DNA of 64,000 bases, from the NCBI RefSeq assembly GCF_003385235.1, contig NZ_PQIA01000019.1:1-64000 (forward strand), written 5' to 3'. Made by a program: the position numbers and the translations under genes. The notes beneath the pieces are model-generated. The model worked only from the letters and a program-made list of their open reading frames with translations. It did not search any database and was not told the DNA's origin. Source of the DNA: Amycolatopsis circi (GTDB taxonomy: Bacteria > Actinomycetota > Actinomycetes > Mycobacteriales > Pseudonocardiaceae). Positions 42,346-51,516 of this stretch are shown here, one piece after another (within the stretch, counting starts at the first letter, position 1; each line of letters begins with the position of its first letter).

Positions 42346-43037
42346 CGGTAGACGGACACCTGCTGGCGAGACGAAGTCGGTGCCTCGATCTGGTCGAGGA
42401 CGGCTGTCGCAAGGTCCGCGTAGGACAACGGAACCGGCGCTGCTCGGGGGTCGAGCACGTCGCCCGCGAGCCGGTACTCGCCGGTCGCCGGTGCTTCGAG
42501 CGACAACTCGGGCGGCGGTGTGATGACCAGCCAGTCCACCGCGGCGGGTTGTTCCCGCCAGGCGGCCAGGCCCTTCAACCGGGCTTCCGCGAAGGGGCGC
42601 AAGAAGGCGGGAAAGGCTGCGGGATCCTCGAACATCCGGCCGTTGCCGGTACGAAGGGTCGCGGCGAGACCGATTTCGATCAGCCGAGACCTCGGCGCGG
42701 CCCGAGCCAGGTTCGCGACCAAACGCACGTAGTGCTCGGGGTCGAAGCCTTCGAACGACTCCGGCGGGCCAGGAAACGGCGAGACCGCATTCACCAACGC
42801 CGCGACCTCGCCAGACACGCCACCCAGCACCGCCGCGACACTGTCCGAATCGGTCAGATCTCCCGCGACGACCGTGACGGCATGCCCGAGGGCGGATAGT
42901 TCGGAGTGCCGGGCGGGATCGCGAACCACTCCGAGCACTGGGCGTCCGCGGTGCAGTGCTTCGGCGACTACGGCGAGCCCGGCACGCCCGCCAGCGCCGA
43001 AAACCACGATCGGACTGTTTCTCTCGTCAGGCACCAT
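42342..43037 (-). CDS. NAD(P)H-binding oxidoreductase (YwnB/SDR atypical type)
   Basis: A 231-residue protein with the loop VVFGAGGRAGLAVVAE near 11-26, then the DLTD and NAVSPFPG strands of an atypical SDR fold. It is divergent from an HxlR regulator gene 58 bases away, a common pairing in which the regulator senses electrophiles or oxidants and controls the reductase. The substrate is unknown. Confidence 0.78.
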   Translation of the reverse strand: MVPDERNSPIVVFGAGGRAGLAVVAEALHRGRPVLGVVRDPARHSELSALGHAVTVVAGDLTDSDSVAAVLGGVSGEVAALVNAVSPFPGPPESFEGFDPEHYVRLVANLARAAPRSRLIEIGLAATLRTGNGRMFEDPAAFPAFLRPFAEARLKGLAAWREQPAAVDWLVITPPPELSLEAPATGEYRLAGDVLDPRAAPVPLSYADLATAVLDQIEAPTSSRQQVSVYR

Positions 43038-43095
43038 GTGCGCGAAGGTATCTTCGGAAAACTGGTTACTTCAACGAAACCGGAGGCCACCGGCG

Positions 43096-43506
43096 ATGTC
43101 TGCCGATGCCCAGCTCAGCGCGCGGATGGATCCGGCGTGCCCGATGGCCGCCTTCCCCTTCCACGTCGGCGGGAAGTGGACCGGGATGGTCGTCGTCGCG
43201 TTGCTGGACGGCCCGCGGCGCTTCGGCCATCTCCGGCAAACCCTGGGCGTCAGCAGCGCCAAAGTCCTGACCGAAACCCTGCGCGACATGGCTCGCGACG
43301 GTCTCCTCACCCGCATCGACCACCAGGCCAATCCGCCCCACGTCACCTACGAGCTGACCGACCTGGGCCGCAGCCTCCTGCCCGTCATCGACGCCATGCG
43401 CGAGTGGAGCGATCAGCACCTGGCCGATCTCCTTGCGCACCGCCGAAACCACCCGTCCACTACCGGATCGGATGCTGCGCCAACGCCGCCTTCACCGCCG
43501 AAATAA
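43096..43506 (+). CDS. HxlR-family transcriptional regulator
   Basis: A 136-residue winged-helix regulator. The conserved Cys in DPACPM (residue 15) and GGKWTGMVVVALLDGPRRF follow the HxlR pattern, and the single Cys may be redox-active. The target is probably the divergent oxidoreductase. Its last 47 bases overlap the antisense end of the AlgX-like gene. Confidence 0.85.
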   Translation: MSADAQLSARMDPACPMAAFPFHVGGKWTGMVVVALLDGPRRFGHLRQTLGVSSAKVLTETLRDMARDGLLTRIDHQANPPHVTYELTDLGRSLLPVIDAMREWSDQHLADLLAHRRNHPSTTGSDAAPTPPSPPK

Positions 43507-44776
43507 AGCCCTCGTCAGTGAACGGCACCAACCCGCCCGCGACATTTCGCTCCACCGCCTGCAGCACCACCACGTGCGAGTTCACGAACTGGTCCACCGC
43601 CTGCGACTGCGGCGTCTTGTCCGTCGAATACGCCAGATACGTGAGATTCGTGAACGCCGCCTCCAGATACCGCGACGACGCGAGGCTGAACGAGTCGCCG
43701 TAGACGAGGGTCGGCTGGTCGATCGTGCCGACGATCGGCGGGGCCGAGCGGTGCACCGGCTGGTCGATGCTTCCGACGAATTCTCCCGCGCGGTCGGTGA
43801 CGCCGTCCGGACGCAGGTCGTACCGGGTGTTGCTCTTCACGCCGGTTTGGCCGAGCAGCAACGGCAGGTCCGCGACCGCGTCGTACTGGCCGTCCGGTGC
43901 GCTCAGCCAGCTGTTCGTGGTGCCCGGCTTGATCGTGTCGGCGAGCGCGCGGGTCAGGACGAGGCCGCCTTCGTCGCGCCAGTGCGTGTCGTTGGGGGCG
44001 TAGATCGGGTGCCCGACCTTGGCCGCTTCGGCGGCGAGCTGCGGGCGCAGGTCAAGCGAGTGGCCCTCGGTGGTGATCTTGTACCAGTCGTTCGGCGAGG
44101 CGGCCTGCGAGCATTCCTTGCCCGGGTAACTCGCGGGCAAGAACTGCGGCACCATCGTCGTCTTGTCCGGCGTCACCACGAAGATGAACTTCCGGCCGGA
44201 CGCCTCGACCGCCGAGCGCAGTTCGTCGACCCGCTTCATCGTGGTGTCGATGTCCTGGGTCGGCGTGCACTTCGCCTCGGAGTCGTAGCCGTAGTACAGC
44301 CAGCCGTCCGCGCCCTGAACCACCTTGCGGTACCCGGCCTGGCTGGAACCCGGTCCGCTCGGCACGGTCGGCCCGGTGTTCGGCGCGCTCGGCTGCTGCA
44401 GCGGCGGTGCCGGGATGGGGCCGGAATTCGACGCCGAACCCTGGTCGAGCGGCGCGGCCTCGCCGAAGACGCCCTCGCTGATCCCGTTCGCCGCGTTGAT
44501 CGCGCCCGCCCGGAACGACAGCTGGTCTGTCGCCCATTTGGGCAGGTTGGTGAAGAACCCGAACCCCTCGCCGAGGTTGGGGAATCCGGCGAGCTTGTGG
44601 TTTTCGATCTCGCTCGGCCGGACGCCGACGACCCACAGCAGGGTCGGCGTCACGAAGAACAACAGGGCGCTGACCAGCGCGGTCAGCTGCCGCTTGCCGT
44701 GCCGCGGGCGATGCAGCGCGTGCTCGCGGGGCAGGTAGGCCTCGTGGACTGCGGGCAGCTGCGGTGGCTCGGACAC
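43460..44776 (-). CDS. AlgX/AlgJ-like SGNH O-acetyltransferase
   Basis: A 438-residue protein with an N-terminal membrane helix (about 30-50) and an exported SGNH-hydrolase-like domain. The catalytic serine is in GDSFS, and Asp-His are in NDTHWRDEG, as in AlgJ/AlgX. A proline-rich spacer lies at about 110-150. Such proteins transfer acetyl groups to exopolysaccharide together with an MBOAT membrane protein. One MBOAT gene ends this window 19 kb away. The GTG 44776 start gives a short cytoplasmic tail. Confidence 0.8.
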   Translation of the reverse strand: MSEPPQLPAVHEAYLPREHALHRPRHGKRQLTALVSALLFFVTPTLLWVVGVRPSEIENHKLAGFPNLGEGFGFFTNLPKWATDQLSFRAGAINAANGISEGVFGEAAPLDQGSASNSGPIPAPPLQQPSAPNTGPTVPSGPGSSQAGYRKVVQGADGWLYYGYDSEAKCTPTQDIDTTMKRVDELRSAVEASGRKFIFVVTPDKTTMVPQFLPASYPGKECSQAASPNDWYKITTEGHSLDLRPQLAAEAAKVGHPIYAPNDTHWRDEGGLVLTRALADTIKPGTTNSWLSAPDGQYDAVADLPLLLGQTGVKSNTRYDLRPDGVTDRAGEFVGSIDQPVHRSAPPIVGTIDQPTLVYGDSFSLASSRYLEAAFTNLTYLAYSTDKTPQSQAVDQFVNSHVVVLQAVERNVAGGLVPFTDEGFISAVKAALAQHPIR

Positions 44777-44829
44777 GTAGCTGAGGTTAGTCAGTTCGAG
44801 TGAGCCCGGCGCGAACAACCGCCGAAAAG

Positions 44830-46053
44830 TCAGCCGAGCATGAGGAGGACTTGCAACTCGCCGACGAGGAACCCGATCACGCCGCCGACCGCGATCAGCT
44901 TCCACTCGTCCTGCCGGAACGCCGGCCGCAGCAAGCCCTCGAACTCCAGCGGCGTCAGCGCGAGCATTCGCTGCTCCACCATCTTCGCCACGTCCATCGC
45001 CTCGGTCAGGTACCCCTCGGCATAGCGCGCGGTCAGCGGCATCTCGGCCAGCGCCCGCTGCGCCGCGGCGTGCTTCATCTCCTGCAGCCGCTGCGCGCCG
45101 ACGGCAAGCGCGACCACCGGTTTCGCGGCGCTGACCTGCGCATCCACCGCGTGCCCGACAGCGCGTTCGACCATCGCCACCAGCCGGTCCGACTTCGGGC
45201 CGCGCAGCAGGGCGTCGAGCAGATTCGGGACGGTGAGCACCTCGTTGGCGACCAGTTCGCCGTACTGCCGGGCCACTTCGGCACGTCGCCGCTGGAACTT
45301 GCCCTGCAGGATCACCCGGCCCAGCCGCACCGGTTCGCGCGGCAGGAAGATCATCTTGATCGCCAGCCAGTCGGTGAACAGCCCGATCGCGCCGCCGAAG
45401 ATCGGCAGCACCAGCGGCTGCCTGGTCAACGCCCACACCAGGGCTTGGACGAGACCGAGCACGAAGCCGAAGACGATCCCGGCGCGCGCGATGAACGTCA
45501 TCTCCGGGCGGGACGTCTCACGGATCAGCCGGACCAGCAGCGCGCGGTCGCGGGTGAGCCGTTCGACCGTCATGTGCCGGACGTCGAGGACCTCGTCCAG
45601 GTTGTCGCGGACCTCGTCCAGGAATTCCCGCACCAGCTGCGGCGCGCTGGCCTGCACCTGTTTGATCAGCAGTTCCTGCGCGATCGTGGGCATGACCTCC
45701 CACAGCCGCGGATGATGCTGTTCGAGCACGTCGCGGGCGATCCCGTCGACCGCGCGCAGCAGCGGCTGTTCGAGTTCGCGGGTGATGATCGCCGGATCGA
45801 CGCGGGCGAAGACCTCTTCGATGTCGAGCAGGTTCGCGGTGAGCAGGTCGGTCGCGATCGCGGCCATCCGGCCACCGTGCTTCGGCACGACGCCCTGCCA
45901 GCCGAGGAACGGCCGGATGCCGACGAATTCGAGCGGGCGGAACATCATCTCGATCGCGACGCGCTTGGTGACGTAGCCGATCAACGCGGCGACGAACGGC
46001 ATCGAGACGTACACCGGCCAGTGCCGCGCGAAGTCGTCCAGCACCGCGTCCAC
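44830..46053 (-). CDS. DUF445-family membrane protein, copy A
   Basis: A 407-residue DUF445 (UPF0754) protein. The N-terminal helix region VSMPFVAALIGYVTKRVAIEMMF is the family signature, a central helix near 195-220 (FVLGLVQALVWAL) is followed by a cytoplasmic helical domain, and FRQDEWKLIAVGG leads into the C-terminal helix. The function is unknown. It is the first of three tandem paralogues on the minus strand, and copies B and C differ mainly in the middle. Confidence 0.85.
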   Translation of the reverse strand: MDAVLDDFARHWPVYVSMPFVAALIGYVTKRVAIEMMFRPLEFVGIRPFLGWQGVVPKHGGRMAAIATDLLTANLLDIEEVFARVDPAIITRELEQPLLRAVDGIARDVLEQHHPRLWEVMPTIAQELLIKQVQASAPQLVREFLDEVRDNLDEVLDVRHMTVERLTRDRALLVRLIRETSRPEMTFIARAGIVFGFVLGLVQALVWALTRQPLVLPIFGGAIGLFTDWLAIKMIFLPREPVRLGRVILQGKFQRRRAEVARQYGELVANEVLTVPNLLDALLRGPKSDRLVAMVERAVGHAVDAQVSAAKPVVALAVGAQRLQEMKHAAAQRALAEMPLTARYAEGYLTEAMDVAKMVEQRMLALTPLEFEGLLRPAFRQDEWKLIAVGGVIGFLVGELQVLLMLG

Positions 46054-46099
46054 CGGGTCTCCCTCCCCGCTCCGGAAGGAAACCGTATCGCGTGCCCGC

Positions 46100-47314
46100 C
46101 TACCCGAGGAGGAGCAACGCCTGCAGTTCGCCGACGAGCCCGCCGATCACCGCGCCGACCGCGATCAGTTTCCATTCGTCCTGCCGGAACGCGGGCCGCA
46201 GCAGCTGCTCGAACTCGAGCGGGCTGAGCCGGCGCATCCGGTCCACGATCGTGTTGCGGACGTCGAGCGCGTTGATCGCGTACTTCTCCGCGTGCCGGAT
46301 GGTGTCCGGCACCCGCTCGGCCGCCTTCGCGGCGGCGACCTGCTTCATTTCCTGGAACCGTTTCGTGCCCACCGCGATCGCGACGAACGGCTTCACGACG
46401 CTCGCCTGCGCGTCTATCGTCTTCTGCACCTCGCGGCTGATCAGCGAGAACAGCCGATCCGCCTTCGGCCCGCGCAGCACGGCCTCCAGCAGATTCGGCA
46501 CGGTGATGATCTCGCGCGCGATCATGTCGCCGTAGTCGGCGGCCACCTCGTCGCGGCGCTTCTGGAACACGCCCTGCCAGCTGTAAAAGCCGAAGAACCG
46601 TTTCGGCTCGCGCGGCAGGAAGATCATTTTGAGCGCGAGCCAGTCGGTCAGCCAGCCGATCGCGAGCCCGAACAGCGGAAGCACGATCGGCGACTTCGTC
46701 AGCGCCCAGACCAGCAGCTGCACGCAGCCGAGAATGAACCCGAACCAGATGCCCGACCGCGCGATGAACCGCATTTCCGGCCGCGAGATGTCGCGGATCA
46801 GCCGGTTGAGCAAAGCCTTGTCGCGCACCAGGTTCGTGACGACCATGTGCTTGAGGTCGAGCACGTCCTCGATGTTCTGGGAAATCTCGCGCATGATCTT
46901 CGTGATCGCCCGCGGGGCCTCCGCCTGCACGCGTTTCAGCAGCAGCTGTTGCGCGCCTGAGGGAAGCATTTCCCACAGCCGCGGCTGGTAGGTCTCCATC
47001 ACTTCGCGGGTGACGTCCTCGACCACGCGCAGCAGCGGCTGTTCGATCTCCTTCGCGACCTGCGCCGGATCGAGCCGGGCGAAGATCTCCCGCGGGTCGA
47101 CGAGGTTGGTGGTGAGCATTTCGGTCGCGGTCGTCGCCATCCGCTCGGCGTTCGCGGGCAGCACGCCCTGCCAGCCGAGGAACGGCCGCACGCCGACGAA
47201 TTCGAGCGGCTGGAACATCATCTCGATGGCGACGCGTTTGGTGACGTAGCCGATCAGCGCCGCGATGAACGGCATGGAGACGTACACCGGCCAGTGCTCG
47301 GCGAAAGTGTGCAC
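46100..47314 (-). CDS. DUF445-family membrane protein, copy B
   Basis: A 404-residue paralogue of copy A. It shares YVTKRVAIEMMF near the N terminus and FRQDEWKLIAVGAVIGG near the C terminus. Tandem paralogues of this kind suggest heteromers or a dose need. No function is assigned. The gap to copy A is 46 bases, so the two are probably cotranscribed. Confidence 0.85.
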   Translation of the reverse strand: MHTFAEHWPVYVSMPFIAALIGYVTKRVAIEMMFQPLEFVGVRPFLGWQGVLPANAERMATTATEMLTTNLVDPREIFARLDPAQVAKEIEQPLLRVVEDVTREVMETYQPRLWEMLPSGAQQLLLKRVQAEAPRAITKIMREISQNIEDVLDLKHMVVTNLVRDKALLNRLIRDISRPEMRFIARSGIWFGFILGCVQLLVWALTKSPIVLPLFGLAIGWLTDWLALKMIFLPREPKRFFGFYSWQGVFQKRRDEVAADYGDMIAREIITVPNLLEAVLRGPKADRLFSLISREVQKTIDAQASVVKPFVAIAVGTKRFQEMKQVAAAKAAERVPDTIRHAEKYAINALDVRNTIVDRMRRLSPLEFEQLLRPAFRQDEWKLIAVGAVIGGLVGELQALLLLG

Positions 47315-47357
47315 GCGCGTCCCCTCCGTGTTGCCTACGGAACGGTAACCCGCGCGT

Positions 47358-48586
47358 TCAGTGGAGCAGCAGCAGCACCTGCAGTTCGCCGACGAGCCCG
47401 CCGATCACGGCGCCGACCGCGATCAGTTTCCATTCGTCCTGTTTGAACGCCGGACGGAGAATGCCCTCGAACTCCAGCGGCGTCAGTTGCTGCATCTTCT
47501 CGACGATGGTGTTGCGGACGTCGAGCGCGTCGGTCGCGTAACTCTCGACGTGCTTCACGGTTTCCGGCAGATACGCGATGGCCTTCTCCGCGGCGGCCTG
47601 CTTCATCTGCTGGTACTCCCGGCCGCCGACAGCCAGCGCGACCAGCGGTTTCGCCAGCCCGGCCTGCGCGTCGACGGTCCGCTGAACCTCTCGCGTGACG
47701 AGCGCGAACAGCTTGTCCGCACGCGGCCCGGTCAGCACGGCCTCCAGCACATTCCCCGCGGTGAGGACTTCTTCCGCGATCAACGCACCGTAATCCGCGG
47801 CGACCTGCGCGCGGCGTTTCTGGAACATTCCCTGCCAGCTGAAGAACAAGAACCGGCGCGGCTGACGCGGGTAGAAGATCATTTTGAGCGCGAGCCAGTC
47901 TGTGACGAAGCCCGTGACGAAACCGAAGATCGGCATGATCACCGGTTGTTTCGTAAGCGCCCACGCGATGAGCTGGACGAGCCCGATCACGAATCCGAAG
48001 CCGATCCCGCTGCGCGCGATGAACCGGAACTCGGGCGCCGCGACCTCGCGGATCAGCCGGCAGGTGAGCGATTTGTCCCGGACCATCGCGTTGATCAGCA
48101 TGTCGTTGACGTCGAGAACTTCGTCCACATTGGCCGACACTTCCCGCATCAGCCGCTTAACGACCACGGGCGCCTGCGCGCGGACGCGGTCCACCAGCAG
48201 TTGCTGCGCGCGAGCGGGCAGCATTTCCCACAACCGCGGCTGATACGTCTCGAACACCTCGCGGGTGACCTCGTCGACCGCCTTCAGCAGCGGTTCTTCC
48301 AGCTGCGCACCATTTCCTCCGGATCGAGCCGGGCGAAGACCTCGCGCGGGTCGAGGAGATTCTTGGTGAGCAGGTCGACCGCGGTGGTGGCCATCCGCCG
48401 CGAGTTGGCCGGGATGACGCCCTGCCAGCCGAGGAAGGGCCGGATGCCGCGGAACTCGAGCGGCCGGAACATCATTTCGATGGCGACGCGTTTGGTCAGG
48501 TAGCCGATGAGCGCCGCGATGAACGGCATGGTCGCGTACACGTGCCAGTGCGCGGCCAGGTCGGCGGCGACGGCTGAAAGGTCCAT
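47358..48586 (-). pseudogene. DUF445-family membrane protein, copy C, frameshifted
   Basis: The start ATG at 48586 opens a frame that matches copies A and B for about 95 residues and ends at a premature stop after RLDPEEMVRSWKNRC. The sister copies read RLDPxxxxxxLEQPLLRxV, and the lost frame resumes as LEEPLLKAVDEV. One base is missing near 48303-48305; adding it gives 410 codons and a full-length protein. It is either a recent inactivation or a sequencing error. The rest of the frame is clean. Confidence 0.8.
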
Positions 48587-48704
48587 GCGTCTGCCCCGTT
48601 CGCCCGCGCGGTACGTCGAGGGGACAGGATGCCATGCGTGACGTCGGGTTTCGCGCTTCGTAATACAGCCGTTTGGCGGTACGTGCCTCGGGTGCCCCGA
48701 TCAC

Positions 48705-48710
48705 TAAGGT
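48705..48710 (+). promoter_or_regulatory. Candidate leaderless -10 box of the DivIVA-like gene
   Basis: TAAGGT fits TANNNT and ends six bases before ATG 48717. There is no ribosome site. No good -35 is seen. Confidence 0.35.
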
Positions 48711-48716
48711 AGCCCG

Positions 48717-50324
48717 ATGGTCGCGCCCGAAAAGCCGCAGCACCCCGCCTTTGCTGTTACCCGGAAGGGATACGACCCGAACCAGGTCGACGCCCGCATC
48801 TCCCAGCTGACCAGCGAACTGAGGACGACCTCCCACGGCCGGGACGAGGCGGTGGCCACGGCTGGCGAACTCACGAAGGCCTTGACGACGGCCCAGACGG
48901 AGCTGTCCGAGGCGAAGGCCGCGCTAGTCCGAGTCACCTCGAGCCCGGCCGGTGCCGGCGCGATCTCCGAGCGCGTGCGGATGATGGTGCAGCTGGCCGA
49001 GGAGGAAATCGCCGACCTGCGCCGCTCGGCGGACGCGGACGCGACCTCAACGCGCGGCGAAGCGGACCGCTACGCCCACGAAACCCAACGGGCAGCGGAC
49101 AAAGCGGCCAAAGAAGCGGAAGCGGAACGCCAGCGGTTGCTGACGGAGACCAACGCCGACCTGGCCGCGCGGTCGGAGGCGTTGGACGCCCGCGTCGCGG
49201 CGGCAGAGAAGGACCTAGCCGCGCGACAGGCGGACCTGGAGTCCCGGATCGCTGCTGCCGAAAAGGACATCGCTACTCGAACTGCTGCCGCGGACGAGGA
49301 GATCGCGACGCGCCTGGCGGATCTGGAGGCGCGGCTCAAGGCGGGCAACGAAGACATCGCCACCCGCACCGCTGCTGCCGACGCGGACATCGCCGCCCGC
49401 ACGGCCGCAGCAGATTCGGATATCGCCACTCGCACTGCGGCGGCCAATGAGGACATCACCTCGCGCACTGCCGCAGCTGACGCCGAAATCGCGTCCCGCA
49501 CCGAGGCTGCCGACCGCGCCCGCACCGAAGCCGACGAAGCAGCCGCTCGGGCTCGCGCCGAAGCAGACCAGGCTTCCGCCGCCGCCCGCGCCGAAGCAGA
49601 CCAGGCTGCGTTGGCGGCCCGCACTCAGGCCGACGAAGCCGCAGCCGAAGCCCGTGCCAAGGCCGACGCCGAATCCCAGCACGCGCGCCTAGCCGCGGAC
49701 GCCGAAGCCCGCCGAATCCGCGACGAGAAGGACGCCGAAGCCCTCCGCGTCCGCACCGAAGCCGACGAAGCAGCCGCCCAAGCCCGCGCCGAGGCAGACG
49801 CCGCAGCCGAAGCCGCCCGCCTCGCCGCCGACGAAGAATCGACCCGAGCCCGCGCCGAAACCGACGCCGCCGCCGAAGCCGAGGCCGCCAAACTCCGAGC
49901 CGAAGCCGATCGCCGAGCGTCGGAAGAGATCGCGGTCAAGAAGGCACAGGCCGAAACCGCCCTCGCCGACGCCCTTCGAAAGCAAACCGAAGCCACCGAA
50001 TCGCGCACCCTGGCCCTGGACCTGCGCACCAAGGTCGCCGACCGGATCGCTGCCACCAACGAGGCCGTCCAGGAGGCATTGCGCTTTCTCGGTACGCAGG
50101 AAGAGGACGCAGCCGCTTCGGCCCCTTCGCAGGCTTCAGCTGACGCACCATCGCCCGCTGACTCGTCCGCACCTGCCCTGCCTCAGCCGACTCCGCGCCC
50201 AACCGACTCCGTGACTTCGGACGCGGACCCGCAGCAAACTGCCGCGCCCGCGGATCCGTCGGCCTCTCGGACTGGCAACGGCAATGGCCGCCGCCCCGGC
50301 CGTCCTCGCGCGGGCCGCTCCTGA
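48717..50324 (+). CDS. DivIVA-domain coiled-coil protein with 11-residue repeats
   Basis: A 535-residue protein. The N terminus FAVTRKGYDPNQVDARISQLTSEL is a DivIVA-type membrane/curvature domain (residues 12-35). From about 70 to 450 the protein is a continuous coiled coil rich in Ala/Glu/Arg. About 180-265 consists of imperfect 11-residue repeats (DIATRTAAADA, DIAARTAAADS, DIATRTAAANE), followed by AEADQAALAAR-type units of the same length. The tail (450-535) is Ala/Pro-rich and ends with a basic GRRPGRPRAGR. Such proteins organise polar growth in actinobacteria. The repeats suggest a hendecad coil. Confidence 0.78.
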   Translation: MVAPEKPQHPAFAVTRKGYDPNQVDARISQLTSELRTTSHGRDEAVATAGELTKALTTAQTELSEAKAALVRVTSSPAGAGAISERVRMMVQLAEEEIADLRRSADADATSTRGEADRYAHETQRAADKAAKEAEAERQRLLTETNADLAARSEALDARVAAAEKDLAARQADLESRIAAAEKDIATRTAAADEEIATRLADLEARLKAGNEDIATRTAAADADIAARTAAADSDIATRTAAANEDITSRTAAADAEIASRTEAADRARTEADEAAARARAEADQASAAARAEADQAALAARTQADEAAAEARAKADAESQHARLAADAEARRIRDEKDAEALRVRTEADEAAAQARAEADAAAEAARLAADEESTRARAETDAAAEAEAAKLRAEADRRASEEIAVKKAQAETALADALRKQTEATESRTLALDLRTKVADRIAATNEAVQEALRFLGTQEEDAAASAPSQASADAPSPADSSAPALPQPTPRPTDSVTSDADPQQTAAPADPSASRTGNGNGRRPGRPRAGRS

Positions 50325-50690
50325 CCAGCTCGCTCGCTTGGCGCGGCCGAAGTGTGGACTGCGCCGTCACCGGGCGTCCAGCCGCCTCCGCAGCTCCGGA
50401 CGCGCAGCGAACCGGCAAGCCCGCGAATGCGTCGGCCTCTCGCGCTGGCAACGGCAATGGCCGCCGCCCCGGCCGTCGCCTCGCGGGGCGCTCCTGGTCT
50501 GCTCGCCTGGTGCTGCGCAGCTGAGGTGTGGACTGCGCCGTCACCAGTCGCCCCAGCCGCTTTCCGCGACTTCGGACGCGGATCCGCAGCAACCCGCCGC
50601 GTCCGCGGATCCGTCGGCCTCTCGTACTGGCAACGGCAATGGCCGCCGCCCCGGCCGCCCTCGCGCGGGCCGTTCCTGACCTGACCGCCT
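50200..50690 (+). repeat. Imperfect tandem repeats of the DivIVA-like gene's 3' end
   Basis: The segment coding for the end of the coiled-coil protein (through GRPRAGRS and the stop) recurs twice downstream. The anchor GGCCTCTCG is at 50261, 50434 and 50616, about 173 and 182 bases apart. The third copy keeps the reading frame and ends with the same tail. Spacer motifs such as TGTGGACTGCGCCGTCACC recur. No ribosome site or start supports independent translation of the copies. The stretch to 50890 holds no other gene. Confidence 0.7.
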
Positions 50691-50890
50691 GGCGCTGCGC
50701 GGCCCGCGACGTCCCCAGAAATGACCGCGCCGTGCGCCGGATTGGCGTCGGCGGCGGAAGCAAGATCACGCCGGTCTCCGCGAGCGTGCGGGACTCGCCG
50801 TGAATTCCTTGGCCGGAACAGGACAGCAGGGTGGACCGCGCCAAGGAAGATGAGAGGCTCGCCTCTACCCGCGATCGTCAGGAGTTCCGG

Positions 50891-51361
50891 ATGTCCGTAC
50901 CACCCGGTTTCCCTTCGCCGACCCCTGCGGTGGTCCGCCGCCGGGCCAACCTTCCGGCAGGTGCGGTCGCGGCCGCCCTCGCTGGCTGCATGGCGATCGC
51001 GCTGGTGTGGTTCGTCTTCGCGAACGTGCTGATCGGCGGCCCGTTCGGCGAATGGTCGGGCATGGTCTGGACGAACGTCGTGTGCGGCCTGATCTCCGCG
51101 TTCGCCGTGGTCGTGCCGGCTGGCTTCCTGCTCGCACGGCACATCTGGGCAGCATGGACCCTGTTCGGCCTGTGCCTGCTGTACGTGGTGGTGATTGTGG
51201 CCGTGCCGATGCCGGCGGGCACGAGTTTCGGCGCTCACCTCGACTTCGTGCTCGGTTTCCACAAGAGCAACGGCGTGCCGATCGGTCTGGCCACGATCTT
51301 CGCGTTCCTTACCGCGATCGCCGCAGTCGTCTCCGCGACGGTGCGACCGCCGCGCCGCTGA
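50891..51361 (+). CDS. Small four-helix membrane protein, unknown function
   Basis: A 156-residue protein with four predicted membrane helices (about 27-50, 57-82, 90-110, 128-150) and short loops. No known family is recognised. ATG 50891 is chosen for the AGGAGTTCC ribosome site; an upstream in-frame start would add 20 charged residues. It stands alone after the repeat region. Confidence 0.6.
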   Translation: MSVPPGFPSPTPAVVRRRANLPAGAVAAALAGCMAIALVWFVFANVLIGGPFGEWSGMVWTNVVCGLISAFAVVVPAGFLLARHIWAAWTLFGLCLLYVVVIVAVPMPAGTSFGAHLDFVLGFHKSNGVPIGLATIFAFLTAIAAVVSATVRPPRR

Positions 51362-51516
51362 CCACGGCAGCGGAAAGCGGTCAGCCCAGCGCATGCGTAA
51401 GGCCAGTCACCAGATCGCGACCGTCCTCCGGTTTCGATCACTCCGGCGCACGCTTCCGCCGCCCATCCGGCCAAGCAACGACGCTTAGCCTCGCACCAGT
51501 ACGACTCCCAGCCGCA

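Noticed and set aside
49070-49985. Repeat-rich antisense frames opposite the coiled-coil gene, and a possible CRISPR array
   Set aside because: Repeats are 33 bp coding for 11-residue units, vary in sequence and lack spacers.
50284-50679. Independent gene in the region after the coiled-coil gene
   Set aside because: It is composed of imperfect copies of the preceding gene's end, with no ribosome site.
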